Source of the DNA: Cupriavidus sp. D384
GTDB lineage: Bacteria; Pseudomonadota; Gammaproteobacteria; Burkholderiales; Burkholderiaceae
Assembly: GCF_001652915.1 (NCBI RefSeq)
Contig: NZ_BBQI01000024.1
Span: 1 to 64,000 of the forward strand
Reading direction: 5' to 3'
DNA length: 64,000 nt
Below are positions 25,610-34,578 of the stretch, one piece after another (the first letter of the stretch is position 1; every line of letters starts with the position of its first letter). The notes under the pieces are model-generated. The model ran no database searches, was not told the origin of the DNA, and was given only the letters and a program-made list of their open reading frames with translations. A program made the position numbers and the translations under genes.

Positions 25610-28303
25610 ATGTCAAAAGCCCTCATCATCGCGGAAAAGCCATCGGTCGCCGCCGATATTGCGCGCGCCCTCGGGGGCTTTGCCAAGCACGACGAGTACT
25701 TCGAGAGCGACGACTACGTGCTGTCCTCGGCCGTTGGCCATCTGGTGGAAATCGCCGCGCCCGACGACTACGAAGTCAAGCGGGGCAAGTGGAGCTTCAC
25801 CAATCTGCCGGTGATCCCCCCGCATTTCGACCTGCGCCCGATCGCCAAGACCGAATCGCGCCTGAAAGTGCTCAACCGCCTCATCAAGCGCAAGGATGTG
25901 ACCGCGCTGATCAACGCCTGTGACGCGGGGCGCGAAGGCGAGCTGATTTTCCGGCTGATCGCCCAGCAGGCCAAGGCCAAGCAGCCTGTTCGCCGGCTGT
26001 GGCTGCAGTCGATGACGCCGCAGGCGATCCGCGACGGGTTTGCCGCGCTGCGCGAAGACGAGGAAATGATGCCGCTGGCCGATGCGGCCCGATGCCGCTC
26101 CGAAGCCGACTGGCTGGTCGGCATCAACGGCACGCGCGCCATGACGGCCTTCAACAGCAAGGGCGGCGGCTTCTTCCTGACCACCGTGGGCCGGGTGCAG
26201 ACCCCGACGCTGTCGATCGTTGTGGAGCGCGAAGAGAAGATCAAGCACTTCGTGCCGCGCGACTACTGGGAAGTGCGCGCCGAGTTCATCGCGGCCGCCG
26301 GCCTGTACGAGGGCCGCTGGTTCGATCCGAAGTTCAAGAAGAACGAGTTCGATGCCGAGGCGCGCGAGTCGCGCCTGTGGAGCGAGGCCGAGGCCAAGAG
26401 CATTGTGGCGGCCTGCCGCGACAAGCCGGGCACGGTCACCGAGGAATCGAAGCCGTCCACGCAGCAGTCCCCCGCCCTGTTCGACCTGACCACGCTGCAG
26501 CGCGAGGCCAACTCGCGTTTTGGCTTTTCGGCCAAGAACACGCTGGGTCTGGCGCAGGCGCTGTATGAAAAGCACAAGGTGCTGACGTACCCGCGTACCG
26601 ATGCCCGCGCGCTGCCCGAGGACTACCTGGACACGGTCAAGCAGACCATGGACATGCTGGCCGACAGCTCGCCGAACTACCTGACGCATGCCAAGAAGAT
26701 CCTGTCGCAAGGCTGGGTGAAGCCGAACAAGAAGATCTTCGACAACAGCAAGATCAGCGATCACTTCGCCATCATCCCGACGCTGCAGGCGCCGAAGAAC
26801 CTGTCAGAGCCCGAGCAGAAGCTGTACGACCTGGTCGTGCGCCGTTTCCTGGCCGTGTTCTTCCCGGCGGCCGAGTTCCAGGTGACCACGCGGATCACCG
26901 AGGTGGCCGGCCATCACTTCAAGACCGAAGGCAAGGTGCTGGTCAATCCGGGTTGGCTGGTGATCTACGGCCGCGAAGCCCAGGGCAAGGACGACAAGGA
27001 CGCGAACCTGGTGCCCGTGCAGAAGGACGAGCGCGTCAAGACCGACAAGGTCGAGTCGGTCGGCCTGTCCACGCGCCCGCCGGCCCGCTACAACGAAGCC
27101 ACGCTGCTGTCGGCCATGGAAGGCGCCGGCAAGCTCGTGGACGACGACGCGCTGCGCGAGGCCATGGCCGGCAAGGGCCTGGGCACGCCTGCCACGCGCG
27201 CGGCCATCATCGAAGGCCTGCTGACCGAAAAGTACCTGGTGCGCGAGGGCCGCGAACTGATTCCGACCGCCAAGGCGTTCCAGCTGATGACGCTGCTGCG
27301 CGGCCTGGGCGTGCTGGAACTGACGCAGGCCGAGCTGACGGGCGAATGGGAACACAAGCTGTCGCAGATCGAGCGCGGCCGCCTGAAGCGTGACGAATTC
27401 ATGCGCGAGATCGCGCAGATGACGCAGCAGATCGTCAAGCGTGCCAAGGAATACGACAGCGATACGATCCCCGGCGACTACGCCACGCTGGACACCCCGT
27501 GCCCGCAGTGCGGCGGCCAGGTCAAGGAAAACTACCGGCGCTTTGCCTGCACGGCTTGCGAATTCTCGATCAGCAAGATTCCGGGCGGACGCCAGTTCGA
27601 GATCGACGAAGTCGAGGAACTGCTGCTGAAGAAGGAAATTGGTCCGCTGCAGGGCTTCCGTAGCAAGATGGGCCGTCCGTTTGCGGCGATCCTGAAGCTG
27701 GCCAAGGATGACGAAGGCCACTGGAAGATGGAGTTCGACTTCGGGCAGAACGACGAGGAAGACGACGAGCCGGTGGACTTCAGCGAGCAGACACCGGTGG
27801 GCCATTGCCCGAAGTGCAATGGCTCGGTCTACGAGCACGGCATGAAGTACGTGTGCGAGAACGCCGTGGGCAGCGAGAAGACCTGCGACTTCACGACCGG
27901 CAAGATCATCCTGCAGCAGGAAATCTCGCGCGAGCAGATCGGCAAGCTGCTGACTGCGGGCAAGACGGACCTGCTGACCGGCTTCAAGTCGTCGCGTACC
28001 GGCCGTAACTTCAAGGCATTCCTGGTCAAGCAGCCGGACGGCAAGATCGGCTTCGAATTCGAGGCACGCGAGCCCAAGGCGGGCGCCAAGCCGGCGGCCA
28101 AGTCCGCGGCGGCGAAGTCGGCCGCCAAGGGCGAGGAAGCGCAAGCCGCGCCGGCCAAGACCGCCGCCAAAAAGGCCCCGGCCAAGAAGGCTGCGGCCAA
28201 GACCGCTCCGGCCAGGAAGGTGGCGACGAAGACGGCTGCAAAGACTGCCACTAAAACTGCTGCGGCGAAGAAGGCGAAGCAGACTGCGGAAGCTGAAGAG
28301 TAA
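25610..28303 (+). CDS. topB: DNA topoisomerase III with histone-like tail
   Basis: This is an 897-residue type IA topoisomerase that relaxes and decatenates DNA. The TOPRIM part has [15 protein letters not shown] and [12 protein letters not shown]. The active-site Tyr327 is in [15 protein letters not shown]. coli TopB is 653 aa; the excess is C-terminal. It comprises cysteine-containing zinc-ribbon-like repeats (CPQCGG with CTAC; CPKCNG; TCDFTTG) and two similar DUF3945-like repeats. A tail of about 75 residues is made almost only of Lys, Ala, Pro and Thr ([15 protein letters not shown]), like histone H1. The ATG is preceded by AAGGA. Confidence 0.93.
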   Translation: MSKALIIAEKPSVAADIARALGGFAKHDEYFESDDYVLSSAVGHLVEIAAPDDYEVKRGKWSFTNLPVIPPHFDLRPIAKTESRLKVLNRLIKRKDVTALINACDAGREGELIFRLIAQQAKAKQPVRRLWLQSMTPQAIRDGFAALREDEEMMPLADAARCRSEADWLVGINGTRAMTAFNSKGGGFFLTTVGRVQTPTLSIVVEREEKIKHFVPRDYWEVRAEFIAAAGLYEGRWFDPKFKKNEFDAEARESRLWSEAEAKSIVAACRDKPGTVTEESKPSTQQSPALFDLTTLQREANSRFGFSAKNTLGLAQALYEKHKVLTYPRTDARALPEDYLDTVKQTMDMLADSSPNYLTHAKKILSQGWVKPNKKIFDNSKISDHFAIIPTLQAPKNLSEPEQKLYDLVVRRFLAVFFPAAEFQVTTRITEVAGHHFKTEGKVLVNPGWLVIYGREAQGKDDKDANLVPVQKDERVKTDKVESVGLSTRPPARYNEATLLSAMEGAGKLVDDDALREAMAGKGLGTPATRAAIIEGLLTEKYLVREGRELIPTAKAFQLMTLLRGLGVLELTQAELTGEWEHKLSQIERGRLKRDEFMREIAQMTQQIVKRAKEYDSDTIPGDYATLDTPCPQCGGQVKENYRRFACTACEFSISKIPGGRQFEIDEVEELLLKKEIGPLQGFRSKMGRPFAAILKLAKDDEGHWKMEFDFGQNDEEDDEPVDFSEQTPVGHCPKCNGSVYEHGMKYVCENAVGSEKTCDFTTGKIILQQEISREQIGKLLTAGKTDLLTGFKSSRTGRNFKAFLVKQPDGKIGFEFEAREPKAGAKPAAKSAAAKSAAKGEEAQAAPAKTAAKKAPAKKAAAKTAPARKVATKTAAKTATKTAAAKKAKQTAEAEE

Positions 28304-28332
28304 GCACTCGCAAGCTGTCCCGGCGCCAAACG

Positions 28333-28362
28333 AAATGGCGAGGCATCTGCCTCGCCATTTTT
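28333..28362 (+). terminator. strong terminator after topB
   Basis: AAATGGCGAGGCA and TGCCTCGCCATTT form a 13-bp perfect stem around TC, followed by further T residues. It overlaps the stop codon of the convergent LysR gene and can serve both strands. Confidence 0.9.
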
Positions 28363-29284
28363 ATTTGCTGGCGATCTTGATGAGGTTCTCGCCGGCCCGC
28401 TGCTTGCCTTCGTCGAGCAGGAAGTCGATGAAGGCGCGCACCTTGGTGGGCAGGAACTTGCGGCTTGGGTAGACCACGCTGACATCGCGGCGCGGCAGCT
28501 GGTACTGCGGCAGGATGTGCATCAGGCGGCCGGCTTCGATATTGGGCCGGGCCAGGTACGAGGACAGCATCGCGATGCCCATGTCGGCCAGCGCGGCCTG
28601 GTGCGCCAGTTCGGCATTGCTGCAGAGCAGGCCCGGGCGAATCGGCACGGTCACCTCCCCTTCCGGGCCGGACAGCGTCCATTCGTGCTCGGCCGTTGGC
28701 AGGCGCATGGCGATGGCGCGGTGGTGGGACAGATCGTGCGCGGTGCGCAGCGGCGGATGCTCGCGCAGATAGCCCGGAGAGGCACACAGGATGATTTCGG
28801 CGGAGATCAGCGGCCGGGCCACCAGGTGCGAACCGAGGCCCAGGTCCGACAGCATCACGCCGACGTCGCGCCCTTCCTCGACGATGTCGATCACGCGGTC
28901 GGACAACTGCACGTCGAATACCACGTCCGGATAGCGCTGGTGAAACCGTTCCAGCGTCTTTGGCAGCAGGTGCAGGCCGAACATGACCGGCGCCACGAGC
29001 CGTAGCGTGCCGGACAGCGACTGGCTGCGGGCGGTGACGATCGATTCCGCTTCCTCGACGTCTTCAAGAATCTGCGCGCAGCGCTGCAGGTAGGTTTCGC
29101 CGGCATCGGTCAGCGACAGGCTGCGCGTGGTGCGATTCAGCAGCCGGGTGCCGAGGTGGCTTTCCAGATCGGCCACGTAGCGCGTGACCACGGCGTTGGA
29201 CATTTCCAGTTGCTGCGCCGCACGGGCGAAGCTGCCAAGTTCGACCACCTTGGCGAAGACGCGCATCGATTGCAGCCGATCCAT
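28361..29284 (-). CDS. LysR-family transcriptional regulator
   Basis: This is a 307-residue LysR regulator. The winged HTH (about 1-60) contains FARAAQQLEMSNAVVTRYVADLE, and RLLNRTTRSLSLTDAG follows. The effector-binding domain covers about 90-300. The overall pattern is the CrgA/DsdC-like subgroup common in Burkholderiales. It is divergent from the small repeat-protein gene at 29474 across 189 bp containing an inverted repeat (29345-29363). Autoregulation and control of the neighbour are therefore possible. The target pathway is not evident. Confidence 0.9.
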   Translation of the reverse strand: MDRLQSMRVFAKVVELGSFARAAQQLEMSNAVVTRYVADLESHLGTRLLNRTTRSLSLTDAGETYLQRCAQILEDVEEAESIVTARSQSLSGTLRLVAPVMFGLHLLPKTLERFHQRYPDVVFDVQLSDRVIDIVEEGRDVGVMLSDLGLGSHLVARPLISAEIILCASPGYLREHPPLRTAHDLSHHRAIAMRLPTAEHEWTLSGPEGEVTVPIRPGLLCSNAELAHQAALADMGIAMLSSYLARPNIEAGRLMHILPQYQLPRRDVSVVYPSRKFLPTKVRAFIDFLLDEGKQRAGENLIKIASK

Positions 29285-29344
29285 GACATAGTCTCCCGCT
29301 TCCGCCGTGAACTTTTACACGGTACGGGTAGTTTATTGTTGAAA

Positions 29345-29363
29345 CCACAATCAATCATTGTGG
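29345..29363. promoter_or_regulatory. inverted repeat between LysR and repeat-protein genes
   Basis: CCACAAT and ATTGTGG are perfect arms around a 5-base spacer. The site is 61 bp upstream of the LysR ATG and 110 bp upstream of the small gene. Its AT-rich dyad suits a LysR operator. Confidence 0.45.
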
Positions 29364-29473
29364 AGGCGGATATTTATTCATATCAGGGGAATGCCTAATA
29401 TCCCACTAACCGATGCCGCGACGCAGCAATATCCAGAATGGCGGCATCACCCGAACAAAGTGAAGGATTCGCC

Positions 29474-29722
29474 ATGAAGCGCCAAATCGCCCTGATCGCT
29501 GCAGCCGTTGTTGCCTTGTCCGCTGCCCCTGCCTTTGCCAAGGCCGGCAAGTTCGACCCCTACACCGATGGCGCCAAGGCTACCCGCTTCGACCCGTACA
29601 CCGACGGCGCGAAGGCCGGCAAGTTTGACACGTTCACGGATGGCGCCAAGGCTGGCAAGTTCGATACGTTCACCGATGGCGCCAAGTCGTTCGACGTGTA
29701 CTCGGACGGCGCCAAGATCTGA
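29474..29722 (+). CDS. small exported 12-residue-repeat protein (CopQ-like?)
   Basis: This is an 82-residue protein. A signal peptide covers 1-22 (MKRQIALIAAAVVALSAAPA, then FA). The whole mature protein is tandem repeats with the pattern KAGKFDxxTDGA: four full 12-residue units (23-70) and a shortened fifth (KSFDVYSDGA). It is acidic and aromatic, without Cys or His. It reminds me of small Cupriavidus proteins annotated CopQ in copper-resistance regions, but that is from memory and low confidence. The start is supported by GAAGGA six bases before ATG. A 16-bp terminator follows. It is divergent from LysR. Confidence 0.8.
   Translation: MKRQIALIAAAVVALSAAPAFAKAGKFDPYTDGAKATRFDPYTDGAKAGKFDTFTDGAKAGKFDTFTDGAKSFDVYSDGAKI
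29540..29713 (+). repeat. 36-bp in-frame tandem repeat
   Basis: Four units of 36 bp and one of 30 bp encode the repeats of the small exported protein. The third and fourth units are identical at protein level (KAGKFDTFTDGA), suggesting recent duplication. Confidence 0.85.
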
Positions 29723-29736
29723 TTCGCCAGTAATCC

Positions 29737-29772
29737 GCAAAAAGCCCGTACCAACCGGTACGGGCTTTTTGC
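29737..29772 (+). terminator. strong bidirectional terminator
   Basis: GCAAAAAGCCCGTACC and GGTACGGGCTTTTTGC are perfect 16-bp arms around AACC. The arms carry A and T runs, so it works on either strand. It ends the repeat-protein transcript. Confidence 0.95.
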
Positions 29773-29813
29773 ATGGGCGTTCGGGACGGAAATCCGCCTG
29801 ATTGCCCAAAAGA

Positions 29814-29835
29814 AAACGGGCCATCTGGCCCGTTT
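29814..29835 (-). terminator. terminator of the glycine-zipper gene
   Basis: AAACGGGCCA and TGGCCCGTTT pair perfectly around TC. On the minus strand the stem is followed by a T-rich stretch (TTTTCTTTT). Confidence 0.85.
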
Positions 29836-29853
29836 CTGGTTTTCCGCCCCGAC

Positions 29854-30291
29854 TCAGTCGTGGTGGTGGTGGCGGCGATGCTTGCTGCGCTTGTAGTAGC
29901 GGCGGTCATCGTCATACGAGTTGCTGCGCGACACGTTGCCGCCCAGTGCGGCACCTGCAGCACCACCCAGGCCGGCGCCAACCAGGCCGCCCGTACGGCC
30001 GCCCATGGCGTTGCCGGCTGCGGTACCCGCGCCGCCACCCAGGGCGCCGCCGATGATGGCACCAGTGCGTTCGCGGCGATTCGACGTCAGGGCGCCGCCG
30101 GCGCCCCCGCCGACTGCACCGCCGATGATCGATCCGGTGCTGCCGCCCAGCGCACCACCTACAGCGGCACCTGCCACGCCACCCAGGCCACCGCCGAGCG
30201 CGTTGTTCAGATCACCTCCTGCAAACGCCGGCAGCGTAGCCGCCGAGAGGGCAAGAGCCAGAGTCAGGTTGCGGAGAGGATGGCGAGACAT
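29854..30291 (-). CDS. exported glycine-zipper protein with His-rich tail
   Basis: This is a 145-residue protein. A signal peptide covers about 1-25 (MSRHPLRNLTLALALSAATL). A long Gly/Ala region (about 30-118) with repeated GGALGG and GGAVGGGAGG units follows, typical of glycine-zipper proteins that insert in or span membranes. The tail is basic and His-rich (RRYYKRSKHRRHHHHD) and could bind metal or nucleic acid. The start ATG at 30291 has AAGGAA upstream; longer in-frame starts lack this. It is a single gene between two terminators. Function unknown. Confidence 0.8.
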   Translation of the reverse strand: MSRHPLRNLTLALALSAATLPAFAGGDLNNALGGGLGGVAGAAVGGALGGSTGSIIGGAVGGGAGGALTSNRRERTGAIIGGALGGGAGTAAGNAMGGRTGGLVGAGLGGAAGAALGGNVSRSNSYDDDRRYYKRSKHRRHHHHD

Positions 30292-30476
30292 CGTATTTTC
30301 CTTATGTGGTGTGTATCTGGAAACGGAGTGTAGAGAAGCAGCCCTACCCTTGCTGTAACCAGTTGTGAGGTGCTGTAACCCGCTGCAGAAACGGTATCCA
30401 ACCGTTAAAAAGCGATGCTCCGGCGCAACAGCGCGCAATGATACGTCACAAAGCCCGGCTGGCGAACGGGCATGAA

Positions 30477-30500
30477 AAAGCGGCCCCGCGGGGCCGCTTT
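30477..30500 (-). terminator. terminator of cstA-ybdD
   Basis: AAAGCGGCCCCG and CGGGGCCGCTTT form a continuous 24-bp palindrome. On the minus strand it ends in five T residues, 27 bases after the ybdD stop. Confidence 0.9.
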
Positions 30501-30526
30501 CCAGTTTCGGTGGGACGAGGCTGCCG

Positions 30527-30721
30527 TCAGCAGCACTTGCCCTGCCCGCCTCCGTACCGGGCCTCCTGGCGTTCGCGGAAGAATTCCTCGTACGTCATGG
30601 GTGCGCGGTCAGGATGGGTGCTTTCCATGTGGGCCACGTAGGTCTGGTAGTCGGGCAGGCCCACCATCAGCCGCAGCGACTGGCCCAGGTAACGTCCCAT
30701 GTTTCCGATCTGATCCAGCAT
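30527..30721 (-). CDS. ybdD: YbdD/YjiX family small protein
   Basis: This is a 64-residue protein of the DUF466 family. It shows the conserved GRYLGQSLRLMVGLPDYQTY segment, a HPDRAPMTYEEFF centre and a C-terminal KCC. In many bacteria it follows a CstA-type pyruvate/peptide transporter, as here, with 17 bp between them. It is thought to assist the transporter; its mechanism is unknown. A strong terminator follows. Confidence 0.9.
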   Translation of the reverse strand: MLDQIGNMGRYLGQSLRLMVGLPDYQTYVAHMESTHPDRAPMTYEEFFRERQEARYGGGQGKCC

Positions 30722-30738
30722 GTGTGGCTCCTATCCGG

Positions 30739-32814
30739 TTAGTTCGAGGCGGCCGACGCCTGGGCCGGCAGCGGTTCGAACGGCGTTTCGCTGTCGGTGC
30801 GCTTGCCCTGGTTGCGGGCCGACATGGCGGTCTTGAAGCCGTAGAAGACAATCGACAGCACCACGAACATGAACAGCGCGCACAAGCCGGCGTCCAGGTA
30901 GTCGTTGAAGACGATGCGGTGCATCTGCTCCATGGTCTTGGCCGGTGCCAGCACCTTGCCTTCGGCGATCGCGGCGCTGAACTTCGACGCGTGCGTCAGG
31001 AAGCTCACCTTCGGGTCGGCGTCGAACAGCTTCTGCCAGCCGGCGGTCAGCGTGCAGATCAGCAGCCAGCAGGTGGGCAGCAGCGTCACCCAGGCGTACT
31101 GCCCGCGCTTCATCTTCACCAGCACGCAGGTGCCCAGCACCAGCGCCACGGCGGCCAGCATCTGGTTCGAGATACCGAACAGCGGCCACAGCGTGTTGAT
31201 GCCGCCCAGCGGATCGACCACGCCCTGGTACAGGAAGTAGCCCCAGGCCGCCACGGTCAGCGCGGTGGCGATCAGGTTGGCCGGCAGCGATTCCGTACGC
31301 TTCAGGGACGGCACGAAGCTGCCCAGCAGGTCTTGCAGCATGAAGCGGCCGGCGCGCGTGCCAGCGTCGACGGCGGTCAGGATGAACAGCGCCTCGAACA
31401 GGATGGCGAAGTGGTACCAGAAGGCCATCATGGCTTGGCCACCCACCACCTGGTGCAGGATGTGCGCGATACCCACCGCCAGCGTCGGAGCGCCACCAGC
31501 ACGCGAGATGATCGTATTTTCGCCAACGTCCTTGGCGGTCTGGATCAGCACGTCCGGCGTGATCACGAAGCCCCAGGTGGACACCACGTGCGCCACGGCC
31601 TCGGGCGAGGTGCCGATCACGGCGGCCGGGCTGTTCATCGCGAAGTACACACCCGGCTCGATCACCGACGCGGCCACCAGGGCCATGATGGCGACGAACG
31701 ACTCGGCCAGCATCGCGCCATAGCCGATGAAGCGCGCGTGCGATTCATTTTCCAGCAGCTTGGGCGTGGTGCCCGACGAGATCAGCGCGTGGAAACCCGA
31801 CACCGCGCCGCAGGCGATGGTGATGAAGAGGAACGGGAACAGGTTGCCCGACCACACCGGGCCACCGCCCTGGGCGAACTGCGTGAAGGCCGGCATTTTC
31901 AGTTCCGGCGCCACGATCAGGATGCCGATGGCCAGCGCGATGATGGTGCCGATCTTCAGGAACGTCGACAGGTAGTCACGCGGTGCCAGCAGCAGCCACA
32001 CGGGCAGCACGGCGGCGATGAAGCCGTAGATGATCAGCATCCACGTCAGCGCCTTGCCGTCGTAGGTGAACAGCGGCGCCAGCACGGCGCTTTCATGCAC
32101 GTACTGGCCGCCGATGATGGCCAGCATCAGCAGCACGAAGCCGATCACCGACACCTCGCCAATGCGGCCCGGCCGGATGTAGCGCGTGTAGATGCCCATG
32201 AAGACGGCGATGGGGATGGTCACCGCCACGGTGAAGGTGCCCCACGGCGAGCCGGCCAGCGCCTTCACCACGATCAGCGCCAGCACCGCCAGGATGATGA
32301 TCATGATCATGAAGCAGCCGAACAGCGCGATCAGGCCGGGCACGGTGCCCATTTCGGACTTCACCAGGTCGCCCAGCGAACGGCCGTCGCGGCGCGTGGA
32401 GATGAACAGGATCATGAAGTCCTGCACCGCGCCGGCAAACACCACGCCGGCCAGGATCCACAGCATGCCGGGCATGTAGCCCATCTGCGCGGCCAGCACG
32501 GGGCCCACCAGCGGCCCGGCGCCGGCAATCGCGGCAAAGTGGTGGCCGAACAGCACCGCCTTGTTGGTCGGCACGTAGTCCAGGCCGTCGTTGTGGCGCC
32601 ACGCGGGCGTCATGCGTTTGGGGTCGAGCTGCATCACCTTGTCGGCGATGAAGCGACTGTAGTAGCGGTAGGCGATCAGGTAGATGCAGAGCGCGGCAAC
32701 CACGATCCACAGTGCGCTGACGGCTTCACCGCGCGACAGCGCGACAGTGGCAAAGGCAAATGCGCCGAGTACGGCGACGGCCAGCCACAACAGGTGTTGT
32801 CCGATGCGATTCAT
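30739..32814 (-). CDS. cstA: CstA/BtsT-family pyruvate transporter
   Basis: This is a 691-residue inner-membrane carrier of the carbon-starvation CstA family, whose E. coli members (CstA, BtsT) take up pyruvate and were earlier linked to peptides. About sixteen to eighteen helices are visible. Conserved segments include GHHFAAIAGAGPLVGPVLAA, ISSGTTPKLL and GNLFPFLFITIACGAVSGFH. The frame is open further upstream, but ATG at 32814 (MNRIGQHLLW) has GAGGAGA upstream and begins the first helix. It is divergent from a Cache-domain kinase/LuxR regulator pair, which is likely its control system, as BtsSR is for BtsT. Confidence 0.93.
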   Translation of the reverse strand: MNRIGQHLLWLAVAVLGAFAFATVALSRGEAVSALWIVVAALCIYLIAYRYYSRFIADKVMQLDPKRMTPAWRHNDGLDYVPTNKAVLFGHHFAAIAGAGPLVGPVLAAQMGYMPGMLWILAGVVFAGAVQDFMILFISTRRDGRSLGDLVKSEMGTVPGLIALFGCFMIMIIILAVLALIVVKALAGSPWGTFTVAVTIPIAVFMGIYTRYIRPGRIGEVSVIGFVLLMLAIIGGQYVHESAVLAPLFTYDGKALTWMLIIYGFIAAVLPVWLLLAPRDYLSTFLKIGTIIALAIGILIVAPELKMPAFTQFAQGGGPVWSGNLFPFLFITIACGAVSGFHALISSGTTPKLLENESHARFIGYGAMLAESFVAIMALVAASVIEPGVYFAMNSPAAVIGTSPEAVAHVVSTWGFVITPDVLIQTAKDVGENTIISRAGGAPTLAVGIAHILHQVVGGQAMMAFWYHFAILFEALFILTAVDAGTRAGRFMLQDLLGSFVPSLKRTESLPANLIATALTVAAWGYFLYQGVVDPLGGINTLWPLFGISNQMLAAVALVLGTCVLVKMKRGQYAWVTLLPTCWLLICTLTAGWQKLFDADPKVSFLTHASKFSAAIAEGKVLAPAKTMEQMHRIVFNDYLDAGLCALFMFVVLSIVFYGFKTAMSARNQGKRTDSETPFEPLPAQASAASN

Positions 32815-33076
32815 GTTGAAGGGTCTCCTCAGACCGGCTGAAAGAACCTGCGGCGACAGGGAGCCCGGGCAGCGGGGGCGGTGCCGGATGGCGCCACCGA
32901 CGATCGCGTGGAAAGGGAGTCTCCTGGATGTCTGCGGCGTCCGGTCTGTTCTCGTCTGGACCCGGATCTTGTCGTGCAGGCAGGCAGTGCTTCCAGGGGG
33001 CGGGATCGCCTGGGCCAGGGAGCACCTGCTGCGTCGGATTTGCGCAGCGGGCAGGCCCGGGCGCAATCCGGCGTGT

Positions 33077-33105
33077 AGTATTGACACCCGCCCATGTCGG
33101 CACAA
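33077..33105 (-). promoter_or_regulatory. candidate cstA promoter
   Basis: On the minus strand TTGTGC (33100-33105) and AATACT (33077-33082) are separated by 17 bp. They match consensus at three and four of six positions. A weak -35 directly next to an upstream dyad suits an activator-dependent promoter. Confidence 0.4.
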
Positions 33106-33112
33106 GCGCGAA

Positions 33113-33135
33113 ACTACGCAACACCCTTGCGTAGT
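33113..33135. promoter_or_regulatory. perfect 9-bp inverted repeat, likely response-regulator site
   Basis: ACTACGCAA and TTGCGTAGT flank CACCC. It lies 8 bp upstream of the candidate cstA -35 box and 60 bp upstream of the kinase gene. This is where a LuxR/NarL-type activator for cstA would bind. Confidence 0.6.
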
Positions 33136-33195
33136 AGTACGTAGACCGACGAAGTCTAGCGGCCTTCCCGGCATCGGTGTTTACCCCCGGTTCAG

Positions 33196-34578
33196 ATGAA
33201 ACTCCGTCAAAAGATACTTTTGCTTGCCGTGGCGCCCCTGGCTGTCGCGATGCTGGGCATTGCGTTGGCCGTGCGCTTCCAGGCCACCGCGTTGGCCCGC
33301 CACGAGCGCGCGCTGGTGGAGGCCGCCTACCTGCAGAGCAAGGAAACCGAGCTGCGCCACTATGTGGACCTGGCCCAGAGCGCCATCGCGCCGATGGTGC
33401 AGTCGGGCCGCACCGACGCCGCCACGCGCCAGGCTGCCATGGAGGCGCTTGCCAGGCTCGACTACGGCCCGGACGGCTACTTCTTCCTCTATGACCTGCA
33501 AGGTCGGAATCTGATGCATCCGCGCCAGCCGGAACTGGTGGGCCAGGATTTGTGGCTGATGCGTGACCCGCAAGGGGCGCTGACGATCCAGAAACTGGTG
33601 GCGGCCGCCAGATCCGGAGGCGGCTCGGTGCGCTACATGTGGCAGAAGCCGTCGTCGAAACAGACCGTGCCCAAGCTTGGCTACGTGGTGGCCGTGCCAG
33701 GCTGGGACTGGATGCTGGGCACCGGCATATACCTGGACGATGTCGAGCAGACGCTGCGCCAGCTCGATGCTCGCGCCGAGACCGATATCCGCGAGACCAT
33801 GGCCTGGATTGGCGTGATTGCCGCCATCAGCATCCTGCTGGTGGCCGCCAGCGGGCTCGCGCTCAATATCAGCGAACACCGCGAGGCAGACGCCAAGCTG
33901 CGCCAGCTGGCCCAGCGCGTGGTGCAGTCGCAGGAAGAAGAGCGCGCCCGGTTGTCGCGCGAGCTGCACGATGGCATCGGCCAGCTGCTGGTGTCGGTCA
34001 AGCTGGTGCTGGAAGCCGCCACCAACCGCATCCGCCTGGCGCCGTCCGAAGGTGCGTCGGTGGCGCCCATCCTGGGCATGACGCTGAACCGGCTCGATTC
34101 CGCTTTCAATGAAGTACGACGCGTTTCGCGCAACCTGCGGCCCGCCCTGCTCGACGACCTGGGCTTGTACGCGGCCCTGCAGCATCTGGCGCGCGAGATG
34201 CAGGCCGGCAGCACGCTGCAGGTGGGCGTCACGCAGACCGGTCAGCCCCACCCACTGGCCGACGAACAGGCAACGGCGCTGTTCCGCATCGCGCAGGAAG
34301 CACTGACCAATGTCGAACGCCATGCGCGTGCCTCGCGCGTGGACGTCGAACTCGAATTTTCTCCATCGGCCACCCGCCTGACCGTGCGCGACAATGGCAC
34401 CGGTTTCGACGTGGCACGCATGCAGCACGACCCGCAGCGCGGCATCGGCCTGCGCAACCTGCGCGAACGCATGGCGGCGCTGGGCGGCCAGTTCGACATC
34501 ATGTCGATGCCGTCGGGCACGCGGCTCGTGGCGATGTTGCCGGTGGTCAACCCTCCTTCCGATATTCCGCTGTCATGA
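33196..34578 (+). CDS. Cache-domain sensor histidine kinase (HisKA_3)
   Basis: This is a 460-residue membrane kinase. A helix at about 7-27 precedes a periplasmic single-Cache domain (about 35-195), with YFFLYDLQGRNLMHPRQPEL and PGWDWMLGTGIYLDDV. Such Cache domains often bind small carboxylates. After a second helix (about 200-222), the HisKA_3 box carries His258 in RELHDGIGQLL. The ATPase domain has DNGTGF and GIGLRNLRERM. Its stop overlaps the regulator start by 4 bp. Divergence from cstA suggests that it senses pyruvate or a related acid. Confidence 0.9.
   Translation: MKLRQKILLLAVAPLAVAMLGIALAVRFQATALARHERALVEAAYLQSKETELRHYVDLAQSAIAPMVQSGRTDAATRQAAMEALARLDYGPDGYFFLYDLQGRNLMHPRQPELVGQDLWLMRDPQGALTIQKLVAAARSGGGSVRYMWQKPSSKQTVPKLGYVVAVPGWDWMLGTGIYLDDVEQTLRQLDARAETDIRETMAWIGVIAAISILLVAASGLALNISEHREADAKLRQLAQRVVQSQEEERARLSRELHDGIGQLLVSVKLVLEAATNRIRLAPSEGASVAPILGMTLNRLDSAFNEVRRVSRNLRPALLDDLGLYAALQHLAREMQAGSTLQVGVTQTGQPHPLADEQATALFRIAQEALTNVERHARASRVDVELEFSPSATRLTVRDNGTGFDVARMQHDPQRGIGLRNLRERMAALGGQFDIMSMPSGTRLVAMLPVVNPPSDIPLS

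Larger units (their letters stand above)
32815..33195. other. 381-bp divergent regulatory region cstA / sensor kinase
   Basis: There is no gene here. The kinase-proximal half contains a perfect inverted repeat (33113-33135) and a candidate minus-strand promoter (33077-33105). The cstA leader would be about 255 bases long, which leaves room for RNA-level control; I see no known riboswitch in it. Confidence 0.5.

Noticed and set aside
30472..32841. A 789-codon open frame antisense to cstA-ybdD
   Set aside because: Same compositional artefact: a His/Gln/Arg-rich product opposite a clear membrane transporter.
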